A DNA stretch of 33,531 bases from Candidatus Poribacteria bacterium (GTDB lineage: Bacteria > Poribacteria > WGA-4E > WGA-3G), in the NCBI GenBank assembly GCA_009839745.1, contig VXPE01000064.1:1-33531 (forward strand), in the 5' to 3' direction. Below the pieces are notes generated by a model. It saw only the letters and a program-made list of their open reading frames with translations, was not told the DNA's origin and made no database searches. Below are positions 1-8,177 of the stretch, piece by piece (within the stretch, counting starts at the first letter, position 1; each line of letters starts with the position of its first letter). A program made the position numbers and the translations under genes.

Positions 1-375
1 CTGTATCGCTGGCACGGCTGCTCCACAACCGCAGTGACACTGGCAGCACCAGACGTAGTAGCACAGCAGGTGGCTCTAAAGAAAGAGCCGCACCCTACAC
101 AGGAGACGAGCAACTCAGCGGAACTGGAGGTATCCAAAACAGCGCAAACACACCTATCTAAGCAGGAGGCGCAAACGCTGTCTGAAGCAGCAAAGGCGTT
201 CCCTTATCGTGAGATTTCCAAGGATATTGAGACAATGGAAGCGTTTTTAGACAACAAAAGCAGCATCTGCCGAAAATGTCTATGTGTCATCAGACCAGTT
301 GGGTCGGTACCCTCGCAAAAGAGCTCGCGGGGATCCAAATCCGAATCTTTAGGCTTACAGAGTGGCAGGCTATGA
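1..375 (+). CDS. Unrecognised reading frame, 5' end outside the window
   Basis: Frame 1 is open from the first base to the stop at 373-375, so it may be the end of a gene that starts upstream. An internal GTG at 34 would give 113 residues. The composition is polar and rich in Q, E, S and K with no motif I know. The last 30 codons look less protein-like than the rest. The other two forward frames are also open over parts of this stretch (frame 3 to 161 and again 232-378; frame 2 near 270-352), so a frameshift or a noncoding stretch is equally possible. It lies just upstream of the STAS gene on the same strand. I do not assign a function. Confidence 0.3.
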   Translation: MYRWHGCSTTAVTLAAPDVVAQQVALKKEPHPTQETSNSAELEVSKTAQTHLSKQEAQTLSEAAKAFPYREISKDIETMEAFLDNKSSICRKCLCVIRPVGSVPSQKSSRGSKSESLGLQSGRL

Positions 376-401
376 GATGATTTCGATTAAAGGAGAAACT
401 C

Positions 402-755
402 ATGACAACTTTACTACAGATGAAAGGCGGAATTCCGATCGTGGAACCCCCTGGAAATATTTTAGGAACCGCAGCATCAGATTTACAAGCGGAACTCATT
501 TCGCGAGTGAATGCGACGGATGCGGCGTGTGTTCTGATTAATTTCGCGCACGTTCACAAGATCGACAGCTCCGGTCTCGGGGCGTTAGTCAGTGCGTATA
601 TTGAGGCGAGGCGGAATCACGGACGTATCGGTATCATTAACGTTGGAAGGAACATCAGAAATCTGGTCGTCCGGAGTCGGCTGATTTATCTCTTCGAGCA
701 TTTTGAGGATGAAGATGCGGCAGTTGCCTCGCTTTCAGCGTATACATGGCATTGA
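402..755 (+). CDS. STAS-domain anti-sigma-factor antagonist
   Basis: This 117-residue protein is a single STAS domain like SpoIIAA/RsbV. Such proteins bind anti-sigma kinases when unphosphorylated and so free a sigma factor or other output. The diagnostic stretch KIDSSGLGALV, at residues 51-61, carries the conserved serine that is normally phosphorylated. The following helix and the final RNLVVRSRL region fit the fold. An AGGAG site at 391-395 sets the ATG at 402. No partner anti-sigma kinase is visible here, but a PP2C phosphatase of the family that dephosphorylates STAS proteins is encoded at 13698-14897. A link between them is only inference. Confidence 0.88.
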   Translation: MTTLLQMKGGIPIVEPPGNILGTAASDLQAELISRVNATDAACVLINFAHVHKIDSSGLGALVSAYIEARRNHGRIGIINVGRNIRNLVVRSRLIYLFEHFEDEDAAVASLSAYTWH

Positions 756-782
756 GTTGAGTGTTATTTTCCTAATCAGACG

Positions 783-846
783 GAGCCATTCAATTTGAGG
801 ATTCGGGAATCGGAGTTCCCTCCTCCCAGAGAATTGAATGGCTCTG
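783..846. repeat. Composite hairpin repeat, copy 1
   Basis: A 13-nt arm at 783-795 (GAGCCATTCAATT) pairs perfectly with 832-844, enclosing a second small hairpin, GGGAA (805-809) with TTCCC (816-820). The stretch 803-846 matches 23540-23583 at about 40 of 44 positions, so this is a dispersed element and not only a terminator. It lies about 28 nt after the STAS gene stop and could also end that transcript, though no T-tract follows. Confidence 0.75.
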
Positions 847-868
847 CCCGCTCCCACCTTTTTACTTC

Positions 869-987
869 AGGCCTTACGCAAGTTGCATAAAAAAGCGGTA
901 ACTGTCACCGAAAAAGGCGTTATTTCCGTGATTTAACCCCCTCAATCCCCCTTATCAGGGGACTTTAAGAGAAAATGCGTAAGTCCT
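869..987. mobile_element. MITE-like repeat with terminal inverted repeats, copy 1
   Basis: A 119-bp noncoding unit begins AGGCCTTACGCA (869-880) and ends TGCGTAAGTCCT (976-987), an 11-of-12 terminal inverted repeat. The interior has the run TTAACCCCCTCAATCCCCCTT and a CTTATCAGGGGACTTTAAGAG block. A second copy of the same length and termini lies at 13573-13692. No transposase is in the window, so it would have to be moved in trans, as MITEs are. Copy 1 abuts the promoter region of the restriction-modification genes. Confidence 0.7.
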
Positions 988-991
988 ATAC

Positions 992-1021
992 TTGATTTTT
1001 TTCTTGTAAGTATGGTATCAT
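992..1021 (+). promoter_or_regulatory. Possible sigma-70 promoter of the methyltransferase gene
   Basis: TTGATT at 992-997 and TATCAT at 1016-1021 are 18 nt apart, 35 nt before the methyltransferase start. The fit is fair, and it lies immediately downstream of the MITE-like repeat end. Confidence 0.35.
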
Positions 1022-1056
1022 CTTGGTAACTCTTCTATATAAAGGCAGATGATTGA

Positions 1057-1926
1057 ATGACAGAAATAAAAACAGATCTTTATCTTGGAGATTGCTTAGA
1101 GGTACTCGCCGATTTTGAGACCGACTCATTCGACCTAATTATGACTTCCCCACCGTATGCGGATCGGCGATCCAAAACATACGGCGGAATTAGCCCCGAT
1201 GAATATGTTCATTGGTTTATGCCGCGTGCGGAAGAATTCCTGAGAGTCCTCAAGCCCTCTGGCACGTTCATCCTGAACATCAAAGAAAACGCAATCGGCG
1301 GAGAACGGCATACGTATGTCATTGAGTTGATACTTGAGATGAGAAAGCAGGGCTGGTTGTGGACAGAGGAGTTCGTCTGGCACAAGAAGAACTGCTATCC
1401 GGGCAAATGGCCGAACCGATTTCGGGATGCCTGGGAAAGATGTTTGCAGTTTAATAAAAGCAAAAAGTTCAATATGTACCAAGAGGAAGTTATGGTGCCG
1501 ATGGGAGATTGGGCGGAAAAAAGGTTAAAAAATCTCAGCGAGGCGGATCAGAGTCGAGATACATCAAAAGTAGGGAGCGGGTTTGGTAAGAATGTTTCCA
1601 ATTGGTTAGATCGAAAAATGGCGTATCCGACGAATGTCTTGCACTTAGCCACAGAAACGGGAAATCGGAAGCACAGTGCCGTTTTTCCCAAGGCACTGCC
1701 TGAATGGTTTATCAAACTGTTTACGAAAGAACATGATCGGGTGCTGGATCCGTTTGCTGGTGCTGGCACGACGTGTCAAGTCGCTCAAACGTTGTTGAGA
1801 AATTCCGCTGGCATTGAAATCTTGCCGCAGTATTATCAATTAGCGAAAGAGAATATCAACTCACCACAACGTCTTTTATTTGAAGAGACTCAATATGAAA
1901 CCCATTACACAACAAGAGATCACTGA
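1057..1926 (+). CDS. DNA methyltransferase, beta class (N4-cytosine or N6-adenine)
   Basis: This 289-residue protein is a modification methylase that transfers a methyl group from S-adenosylmethionine to an exocyclic amino group. Catalytic motif IV, TSPPY, is at residues 30-34. The S-adenosylmethionine-binding motif I, LDPFAGAGTT, comes late at 230-239. This IV-before-I order defines the beta class, and SPPY is common in N4-cytosine enzymes but does not exclude adenine. The length is normal. The restriction gene overlaps its 3' end by 32 nt, so the two are translated as one unit. Its recognition sequence cannot be told from the sequence. The upstream site AAGGCAGA is a weak ribosome site. Confidence 0.92.
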   Translation: MTEIKTDLYLGDCLEVLADFETDSFDLIMTSPPYADRRSKTYGGISPDEYVHWFMPRAEEFLRVLKPSGTFILNIKENAIGGERHTYVIELILEMRKQGWLWTEEFVWHKKNCYPGKWPNRFRDAWERCLQFNKSKKFNMYQEEVMVPMGDWAEKRLKNLSEADQSRDTSKVGSGFGKNVSNWLDRKMAYPTNVLHLATETGNRKHSAVFPKALPEWFIKLFTKEHDRVLDPFAGAGTTCQVAQTLLRNSAGIEILPQYYQLAKENINSPQRLLFEETQYETHYTTRDH

Positions 1927-2635
1927 TTATGTTGAGGCGAACATTCAAATTTTTCACCAAAAAAGGTTAGATAGCCTTCAAAAATTGAAGATGCTGAATG
2001 TCGTCAAGCGTAAAAATCCCTATCTATTCAAAGCGAAAAACATTAACACAGCACCAGAATTTATAAGGACTATTTTAGACGCTTTTTTGTCTTCACAAGA
2101 AGAAGGTATCTTTGGCGGGTTTCTGGAGGAGCTTGCGATTTTTATCTGTGCCCAGGTCTATGGTGGCCAAAAGTCTTCAGCTGAAGGAATTGATTTGGAA
2201 TTTGAAAAAGATAATATAAGATATATTGTATCAATCAAATCTGGACCCAATTGGGGCAATAGCAGTCAAGTCGCAAAACTGCGGGACAACTTCAGGAAAG
2301 CGAAACGAATCCTTAAAACGAATACATCATCAACGAATGTTGTGGCTGTCAATGGATGCTGTTATGGAAGGGATGGAACACCGGATAAGGGTGACTATTT
2401 GAAGTTGTGCGGACAAAAATTTTGGGAATTTATTTCAGGCGATGATAACCTCTACACTGACATAATTGAACCGTTAGGACATCAAGCGAAAGTGAAAAAT
2501 GAACAGTTTAGTGAAGAGTATGATAAAGTCATCAACAGGTTCACCGCTGAATTCATGGGAAAATTTTGCGATGCTGAGGGGAACATGCTTTGGGAAGAAA
2601 TCGTCAAATTTAATTCAGCAGAGACCACATCTTGA
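1895..2635 (+). CDS. Probable type II restriction endonuclease (PmeII-like)
   Basis: The protein is about 246 residues long and overlaps the end of the methyltransferase gene, as is usual for the endonuclease of an R-M pair. I prefer the ATG at 1895 to a TTG at 1880. A PD-(D/E)XK-like core is visible: acidic helix GGFLEEL (74-80), D100 in EGIDLEF, then VSIKSGPNWGNSSQ with K115. The usual acidic residue two before the lysine is a serine (S113). The SIKSGPNWGNS stretch is what I recall from the PmeII family, so that name is a memory-based assignment. Cutting specificity is unknown. Codon and base use is AT-richer than the neighbours, which fits a transferred pair. Confidence 0.72.
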   Translation: MKPITQQEITDYVEANIQIFHQKRLDSLQKLKMLNVVKRKNPYLFKAKNINTAPEFIRTILDAFLSSQEEGIFGGFLEELAIFICAQVYGGQKSSAEGIDLEFEKDNIRYIVSIKSGPNWGNSSQVAKLRDNFRKAKRILKTNTSSTNVVAVNGCCYGRDGTPDKGDYLKLCGQKFWEFISGDDNLYTDIIEPLGHQAKVKNEQFSEEYDKVINRFTAEFMGKFCDAEGNMLWEEIVKFNSAETTS

Positions 2636-2643
2636 AAACTAAA

Positions 2644-5418
2644 TCAACGTGCCCGTCTTTTTGCGGCTAATAATCGCGTCATCGAAGTTTCTGTTGGCTG
2701 TAGAGGGGCTGTGTTTTCTGTATCACGTTCGGTTGAAGGCATCGCCGCTGCTGGTGGGTGGGGTAACCCCGCCCCTACGAGATCATCTGGCTTTCTGTGG
2801 AACCGAGTGAGAAACGCTGTGAGATACCGATTTGTTATGCTGAAACGGCGGAGGATCATCTCTAACACGAACAGAATGGCGGCGATAACCAGCAGTGCTT
2901 GGGCAAGTGAAGCCTGACTTTCGATTGGTGTTCCAGCGGGTGCTGTTATCTGTGTAGGTGTCGGTTCATAAATACCAGCGGTGCCAGCGGCGAGCATTCT
3001 TAGCGAGGCGGTATCGACCTGAAACTCGGCGTATTCTGCCGGATAAGGGAGCGACAAGGTTTCGACACTTCTACGCGCATCGCCCTCACGTTTCGCAGTG
3101 ACAATATAAGCACCACGGTCCTGCGTCTGAAATGTGCCGCTATAACGTGTCGGTGTAATCTGTTGGATGTCAACACGCTGATTTGTGCGATCTGGACCCA
3201 CGACATGGACCTTGTAAGACGCTTCTGATGGGCTTCGGGTATTAATGTTAACCTCCGCCACGCCTTGGTGCATGGATACTCTGAGATCGAAATCAGTGCC
3301 TGTGTCTGCTGCGGGTAGCGTCCAATTGATAACCTGTCCCCAAAATTTCCCGAAGTTATGCCACGGAATCCACTCCTTTGCCCATGCGGGTTTCGCGTCC
3401 GATGTCCACGCGATCGCCTTCCCTAAACCAACATGCCAACCTGCAAGGATCGGTTCGTCCTTATGCGACTGGATGAACACCTGTGCAGTCTCCTTTTCAC
3501 TCGTCGCAACATACCCATGAAGCCGTGGTGGCATGCCGATACCTGCTACAATTGATTCATTTGTCGCCTTAATAACGGGTTGAAAGGGTTCTTGGACGAT
3601 GTAACGCTGCGTCTCTCGGACGGCTTCCGTTAAAATCGCTGGCAATTGCTGAATATTTTCCACAAAGACAGCACGCCCACCCCCCTTCTCCGCGAACTGC
3701 GTGAGGAGTTCTTTGTTCGCATCACCTACGGCAATCGTTGTGATACCGATCTGTGCTTCAGCAATCTGTTCGGCTAAGTCAAGAAAAGCAGACGTATCAC
3801 CATCAGATTTACCGTCCGATAAGAGAACGATGTGCTTCCGTTTCGCGTCATTTGCTTTGAGCATCTCATAAGCGTGTTTCGTGGCATCTTTCATCTTCGT
3901 GGTGCCGCCTGTGGGTTTCAAGCGACTCACGGTTTGGCGGAGCATATCGTGATCAGATGTAAGATCGGAGATGGTATGAACAGCCACGTTGAAACCGAGA
4001 ATACCCGCCTCATCTTCCGCATCGAGATTACGGATACCGGCGCGAATCCCTTCAATGGCGAGTCCAATTTTCTGTCGCGCTTCGACGTAGTTCGCCATAC
4101 TTCCGGATGTATCGAGCACAAAGACAATTGCGACAGCGTCCTTACGTTCACGCGGTGTCATCTCCACAGGGAGTATACGCTCTAACGCCGTATCGGTATA
4201 ACCCCCGGGCCCGTATGCGCGTTCACCCCCGATAACGATGAAGCCGTGTCCGAGGTCTCTGACGTAATTTTCGATACTCTGTAACTGCTCACTTGAAAAC
4301 CTTTCTACAGAAACGTTGCTCAGAATCAGGACATGGCTGCGCTGGAGTTCCACCAATTCTACTGGTAGCTCCGTAGGGGATATTGTCTCGACGATGAGGC
4401 CGTTCTCTTCAAGGACGGTTTCCAGGTTAGCACTATGTCCAGTGCGGTTAGAAACCGCAGCGTGTGCCGGATCCCCCTCTACGTATAAGGCGTGTGGTTT
4501 ATCCTGGATTGTTACAACGCCATGCCCTTGATTATTTTCGAGGACTTCATCGGCTACGTTCAACTTCAGTGTGTACCGATGATTTCCCTCTTCTAAAAAC
4601 TTTTCAGGTTCAGAGGTTAAGGAAACGGAATGTATACCACTGGACAATGTCCATTCAAAGGCATCCATCGGCCTGCCATTGTGATGAAGCGTGGCAGTTA
4701 ATGTGGGAAGACTTCCATCGGTTTCGATCACTGCCCCAATCTCAAAACTTTGCCCTTTGCGAACCTGAGACGGCACCTGCAGCTGCACGACTCGGACTGC
4801 ATCGTTGACAGTATCGAGCGGAACTGTTAATAGCTCAACGTGGCTTGCCGAGAACAACGGCAGATAATCTTTGAGAGATGTTCCCCCAACGTTGTGGATT
4901 CCATCACTAAATAGGACTATCCGTCGATGGTAGCCGTCCGGTAATAAAGCAATTGCCCGCTTGAGTGCGGTAAGCACATCCGTGCCATCTCGTCGGATCG
5001 TCTGTTCTGTGAGGGTTTCCAAAGACGCTATAGCCGCGATTTCCGTTGGTTGATTTTGCTTCTGACGCATCTCTAACAGAACCCGGGCTTCCCTTGCGAA
5101 ACTGATAATGCCGAATGTATCGGTAGGTTTCAATTTCGCGACAGTGGCATCTATCTGTTTGGATACCGCCTCGGACTGTGTGGCCTGGATGCTTTCGGAA
5201 GTGTCGATTAGGAAAACGACAGCGAGACGTTGCTCCTTGTGGGTCCGGTGCAGATTGGCTAAGGCGAGGATTGCACATAGCAGGGCGCCCCCCCTAAGAA
5301 AGAAGGTTACACGCTTTCGCCACTTTACTGTGCTGAGGTGTGCGCGTCGCTGCACAAAGATTAGCACAGGCATCGCAACGAGTAGAATTAGGAAGAGGGG
5401 TGCTCGGACATCAAACAT
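2644..5418 (-). CDS. Membrane protein with two von Willebrand A domains
   Basis: The protein has 924 residues. Two N-terminal membrane segments (about 6-22 and 39-56) are followed by a first VWA domain with MIDAS motif D72-T-S-E-S76. A middle domain (about 305-415) resembles the glutamine-amidotransferase-like fold often found in such proteins. A second VWA domain starts with D436-T-S-G-S-M, then come beta-rich segments and a C-terminal membrane helix (about 845-862). The layout resembles BatA/BatB-like proteins with large extracytoplasmic metal-dependent adhesion domains; the function is unknown. Both MIDAS DxSxS motifs are intact. The last 60 residues contain an in-frame palindrome. The start has no Shine-Dalgarno site: the start codon is preceded by A6 and belongs to a 35-bp sequence shared with the GNAT gene. 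Confidence 0.85.
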   Translation of the reverse strand: MFDVRAPLFLILLVAMPVLIFVQRRAHLSTVKWRKRVTFFLRGGALLCAILALANLHRTHKEQRLAVVFLIDTSESIQATQSEAVSKQIDATVAKLKPTDTFGIISFAREARVLLEMRQKQNQPTEIAAIASLETLTEQTIRRDGTDVLTALKRAIALLPDGYHRRIVLFSDGIHNVGGTSLKDYLPLFSASHVELLTVPLDTVNDAVRVVQLQVPSQVRKGQSFEIGAVIETDGSLPTLTATLHHNGRPMDAFEWTLSSGIHSVSLTSEPEKFLEEGNHRYTLKLNVADEVLENNQGHGVVTIQDKPHALYVEGDPAHAAVSNRTGHSANLETVLEENGLIVETISPTELPVELVELQRSHVLILSNVSVERFSSEQLQSIENYVRDLGHGFIVIGGERAYGPGGYTDTALERILPVEMTPRERKDAVAIVFVLDTSGSMANYVEARQKIGLAIEGIRAGIRNLDAEDEAGILGFNVAVHTISDLTSDHDMLRQTVSRLKPTGGTTKMKDATKHAYEMLKANDAKRKHIVLLSDGKSDGDTSAFLDLAEQIAEAQIGITTIAVGDANKELLTQFAEKGGGRAVFVENIQQLPAILTEAVRETQRYIVQEPFQPVIKATNESIVAGIGMPPRLHGYVATSEKETAQVFIQSHKDEPILAGWHVGLGKAIAWTSDAKPAWAKEWIPWHNFGKFWGQVINWTLPAADTGTDFDLRVSMHQGVAEVNINTRSPSEASYKVHVVGPDRTNQRVDIQQITPTRYSGTFQTQDRGAYIVTAKREGDARRSVETLSLPYPAEYAEFQVDTASLRMLAAGTAGIYEPTPTQITAPAGTPIESQASLAQALLVIAAILFVLEMILRRFSITNRYLTAFLTRFHRKPDDLVGAGLPHPPAAAMPSTERDTENTAPLQPTETSMTRLLAAKRRAR
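2756..2774. repeat. GC-rich palindrome inside the VWA gene
   Basis: GGGTGGGG (2756-2763) pairs with CCCCGCCC (2767-2774) around TAA, with one G-T pair. It is read in frame as part of a Gly/Pro/Ala-rich stretch at about residues 882-888 of the VWA protein, in the tail after the last membrane helix. It looks like a short intergenic-type palindrome lodged in a gene. Confidence 0.5.
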
Positions 5419-5468
5419 TTTTTTAACTATGGGAATCTGGTCACTGCTCCACTACGTTTCGCAGTGGT
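5416..5468. repeat. Shared 35-bp leader plus constant-loop hairpin (copy A)
   Basis: 5416-5450 is identical to 25855-25889. In both, the minus-strand start codon lies at one end, preceded by A6. It runs into a hairpin, CACTGC (5442-5447) with GCAGTG (5461-5466), around the 13-nt loop TCCACTACGTTTC. The rest of the gap, 5469-5587, holds only an inverted fragment AACCATCGTGGAA near 5524 (complement of part of the hairpin at 24970-24994) and a TGATAACCGA-type motif. Confidence 0.75.
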
Positions 5469-5587
5469 TTCCACCTAAGTAGAGAACCTACATTAGGTTA
5501 TGAAGGGTCACTAACTTTACCAGAAACCATCGTGGAATATAAAATCTTTGCAGCTGCCACATACTGATAACCGAAATCCGAGAACCA

Positions 5588-6850
5588 TTATGTGCCCGCA
5601 GGGTCTTGTTCGATTGCATCTGCATCCGACTGATATTTCTGTTCGTTGAATAACAGGATGAAAACGATTGCAGCGAGAACTGTTACAACAATTGGCACCA
5701 TAAAGATTTTCGCCCACGCGTGTCCACCTTCTGCATAAGCGAAGAAGTCATGTACACGTCCGCTGACAATGTGCCCTACTAACATTCCGAATCCGTTCGT
5801 GACAAAGAGGAGCAGGGATTGAGAACTCGCACGGATATCTTGTGGACTTAGCCGTTCGACAGCGATCATTCCCCCCACAAAGAAGAACGAGTAACAGATA
5901 CCGTGTAATGCTTGCGCCCCCACGACCAACCATACGGGTTGACCGATAGCGAAGATGGCGTATCGAACGGGCCACGCGAGGATACCGAGAAAGATAGTAA
6001 ACCGCATACCAAACCGGCGCAGACACGGAAATAGGAGGAGCATCAGCAGGACCTCAGCGACTTGACCGAGACTCATCGCTAAATTGGCAGTACTATTTGC
6101 TAACCCGATCCCGTGTTCTGCCTCGGTTAGAAACAGATACGTCAGGTTGTAATAGAAGGGGAGTTCAATCGCAACGACGAAGGAGATAATCAGTAGCACG
6201 GCGAAGTTTCGGTTTGACACAAGGGAGAACGCTTCAAGGAAGGCGTAAGGATTTTTTGCCTCCTTGCTGGGTGGCGTATTCGGCAGCGTCAGGCAGTAGG
6301 CACCCATAATAAACGACAGGACGGCTCCAAAGAGAAGGCAATCCCCAACGTGCGGCAGGGTTGTCTCTTGTCCTTCCCAGAATCGGAGATATAGACTCAA
6401 TATCCAATTAATCGCGATCCAGCCGAGGGTACCGAAGACGCGTATGTTTCCGAACTTATCCGACTGTCCCATGTGGTGGAAAGCGATGGCGTTTGTCAGC
6501 GCGATCGTTGGCATATAGAGAACGGCGTGCAGGAAAATTGCGCCCCACATCATCGGGAAACTCGTCTGTTTCCATGCGAAAAGCAAGCAGACACCGCCAA
6601 GGAGGTGCGAAATTGCGGCAAAGACTTGCGCCGGCATGAGTCGATCGGCGACCCACCCTGCGATGATTGGAGAAATTATCGAACCGATAGCAGTCGTTCC
6701 GAAGACGTAGCTAATCTGTTTACCGGAGAACCCAAGATTTTGCATGTGCCCAGCAATGAGCACAGCCCATGCGCCCCATATCGCGAACTGCAGAAACATC
6801 ATCCCTGACAATCGCGCGAAGGTTCCCAATTGTGTCTGTCCATTCCCCAT
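5588..6850 (-). CDS. MFS transporter of the nucleoside:H+ symporter (NupG/XapB-like) type
   Basis: I place the start at the ATG at 6850, giving 420 residues, because GGAGGAGAT lies 5 nt before it. A longer frame upstream to 6961 overlaps the previous gene and looks noncoding. About twelve hydrophobic segments span the length. The stretch FGNIRVFGTLGWIAIN after the sixth segment is typical of the NUP branch of the major facilitator superfamily, which imports nucleosides with protons. The gene follows the nicotinamidase-like gene after 58 nt on the same strand and is probably cotranscribed. The substrate cannot be read from the sequence. Confidence 0.82.
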   Translation of the reverse strand: MGNGQTQLGTFARLSGMMFLQFAIWGAWAVLIAGHMQNLGFSGKQISYVFGTTAIGSIISPIIAGWVADRLMPAQVFAAISHLLGGVCLLFAWKQTSFPMMWGAIFLHAVLYMPTIALTNAIAFHHMGQSDKFGNIRVFGTLGWIAINWILSLYLRFWEGQETTLPHVGDCLLFGAVLSFIMGAYCLTLPNTPPSKEAKNPYAFLEAFSLVSNRNFAVLLIISFVVAIELPFYYNLTYLFLTEAEHGIGLANSTANLAMSLGQVAEVLLMLLLFPCLRRFGMRFTIFLGILAWPVRYAIFAIGQPVWLVVGAQALHGICYSFFFVGGMIAVERLSPQDIRASSQSLLLFVTNGFGMLVGHIVSGRVHDFFAYAEGGHAWAKIFMVPIVVTVLAAIVFILLFNEQKYQSDADAIEQDPAGT

Positions 6851-6908
6851 AGCGGATCTCCTCCATATTTTGTTTTGGCGTCGCGCGCGGTGCCTCGCGA
6901 CTGTTTGT

Positions 6909-7958
6909 CTAAGTCCAACGCTCGACCGGTTCAGTTGACTGCACCACGTGCATTCCGGCATCTGAAACCTTGGCGAAAACTTCGTCTGCAGGTTCTGTGT
7001 AGTCCACTATCCCAGGCACAACAACGGGTGAAGTCAGGTCATCTACCAGATAGATTTTCTTGGCTAATTCCGTATCCGTTTGCTGAATTTCTGTCAGCAG
7101 ATCGCTAACGGTCCAAGCGACACAGTGGCTTTTTGCCTGTCCAGCGATAATTACGCGGTCGTATCCGAGAAGTGTTTGAAGAAAGGCACTATTTTTTCGG
7201 TCAATCGGTATTCCATCAGGATCGTCTAGGACTTCCGGACGCAAGACGGAATAGTTTTCAGTCAATGGATTCTGCCCTTTGATCTCATAATGTATCTGCG
7301 TCTTGCGAGCGATGGCGTGGAAAAAGCAGGCTTCGTCAACTGCAGAGACAACCGCGTGCCCAATCCCTCCGAGCATTGCATGGTAGGGCCATATCGCGAG
7401 TGGATATTTCCCATCAGCGGTAAGGGTTTTGACATAGTGTTCACCATACGCCTTGAGCCATGCGTATGGATTGGATTCTGGGACGTTGGATGGGAGACGG
7501 ACGCTACCGACAACAGCGGGGTTGACACGCCATTTGCCTGCTTCAATATCAGCCTGTGTAATTAGCGTCTGTAGGGGTGCTGGATGCTCCCCAGCGTCGT
7601 TGATCCAGAAGATTTCGTGGAATATCTGCATCGCCGTATGCGTGTCCAGCGTGCAAGCGATGTTGGTAATATGTGAGAGATTACGGTAGATAAACTGACA
7701 CAAACGGATATTGTCCGCTACCGCGCCGTTTCCGGATCTACCGCCGACGAAGAGTTCAAAATCGGGGATACAGAACGTGTTTTGGACATCAACGAGCAGC
7801 AAACACGTCCGAAGCGTATCCTCGAAGGCAGGCTGGATTGTATGTTCCTGGGCCCATGCCTGCGCCTCGTGTTGGCGTTCTTGATACGGAATCCGCCAGA
7901 CTTGGCTCACCTGACCGACATCGAAATGTGAAGGAACGGGCAGTTGTGGTGTAGACAC
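6909..7958 (-). CDS. Nicotinamidase/isochorismatase-family cysteine hydrolase
   Basis: The 349-residue protein is longer than classical nicotinamidases (about 200). All expected active-site residues are present: D57 in LLLVDVQNTF, K228 in the KG(x)nP..YS motif, and nucleophile C279 in AGQAKSHCVAW. A metal site like that of PncA is visible as D105, H107 and H114, with H193 in WPYHAM. This favours amide hydrolysis of nicotinamide or a relative over isochorismatase activity. The extra length lies in the first 50 residues and in insertions around 120-180. The start is a GTG with AAGGAA 10 nt upstream. It sits directly upstream of a nucleoside-type permease, suggesting uptake and salvage of a pyridine compound (inference). 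Confidence 0.82.
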   Translation of the reverse strand: MSTPQLPVPSHFDVGQVSQVWRIPYQERQHEAQAWAQEHTIQPAFEDTLRTCLLLVDVQNTFCIPDFELFVGGRSGNGAVADNIRLCQFIYRNLSHITNIACTLDTHTAMQIFHEIFWINDAGEHPAPLQTLITQADIEAGKWRVNPAVVGSVRLPSNVPESNPYAWLKAYGEHYVKTLTADGKYPLAIWPYHAMLGGIGHAVVSAVDEACFFHAIARKTQIHYEIKGQNPLTENYSVLRPEVLDDPDGIPIDRKNSAFLQTLLGYDRVIIAGQAKSHCVAWTVSDLLTEIQQTDTELAKKIYLVDDLTSPVVVPGIVDYTEPADEVFAKVSDAGMHVVQSTEPVERWT

Positions 7959-8022
7959 TTTTTAATTTTCCTTGCGGTTTAATGAGGTCGGTTTGCACAT
8001 TGATCGTTATTTCCATAGCGTC

Positions 8023-8043
8023 GCCTTCCACTACGTTTCAGGC
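8023..8043. repeat. Constant-loop hairpin (copy B)
   Basis: GCCT (8023-8026) pairs with AGGC (8040-8043) around the same 13-nt loop TCCACTACGTTTC seen at 5448-5460. The stem is different but paired. Nearby, 8078-8093 holds CGATAACTGACAACTG, whose complement recurs in part at 21631-21645. Confidence 0.6.
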
Positions 8044-8140
8044 TTGTGATCTTTGGTGAAGAAGAAAGACTGCCTGCCGATAACTGACAACTGTTATTGA
8101 GATTTTAGAGGATCCCGCAGTTTTTATCAACAAAAATTCC

Positions 8141-8169
8141 TTGATATATGGCATAAAGTGCGCTAAAAT
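8141..8169 (+). promoter_or_regulatory. Sigma-70 promoter predicting a leaderless mRNA
   Basis: TTGATA (8141-8146) and TAAAAT (8164-8169) are exactly 17 nt apart. Transcription would start at about 8175-8177, next to the ATG at 8178, and no Shine-Dalgarno site precedes that start. Confidence 0.65.
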
Positions 8170-8177
8170 TAAAAGTG

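Noticed and set aside
6851-6961. N-terminal extension of the MFS transporter
   Set aside because: It overlaps the upstream gene, is Arg/Cys-rich, and a strong ribosome site precedes the ATG at 6850.
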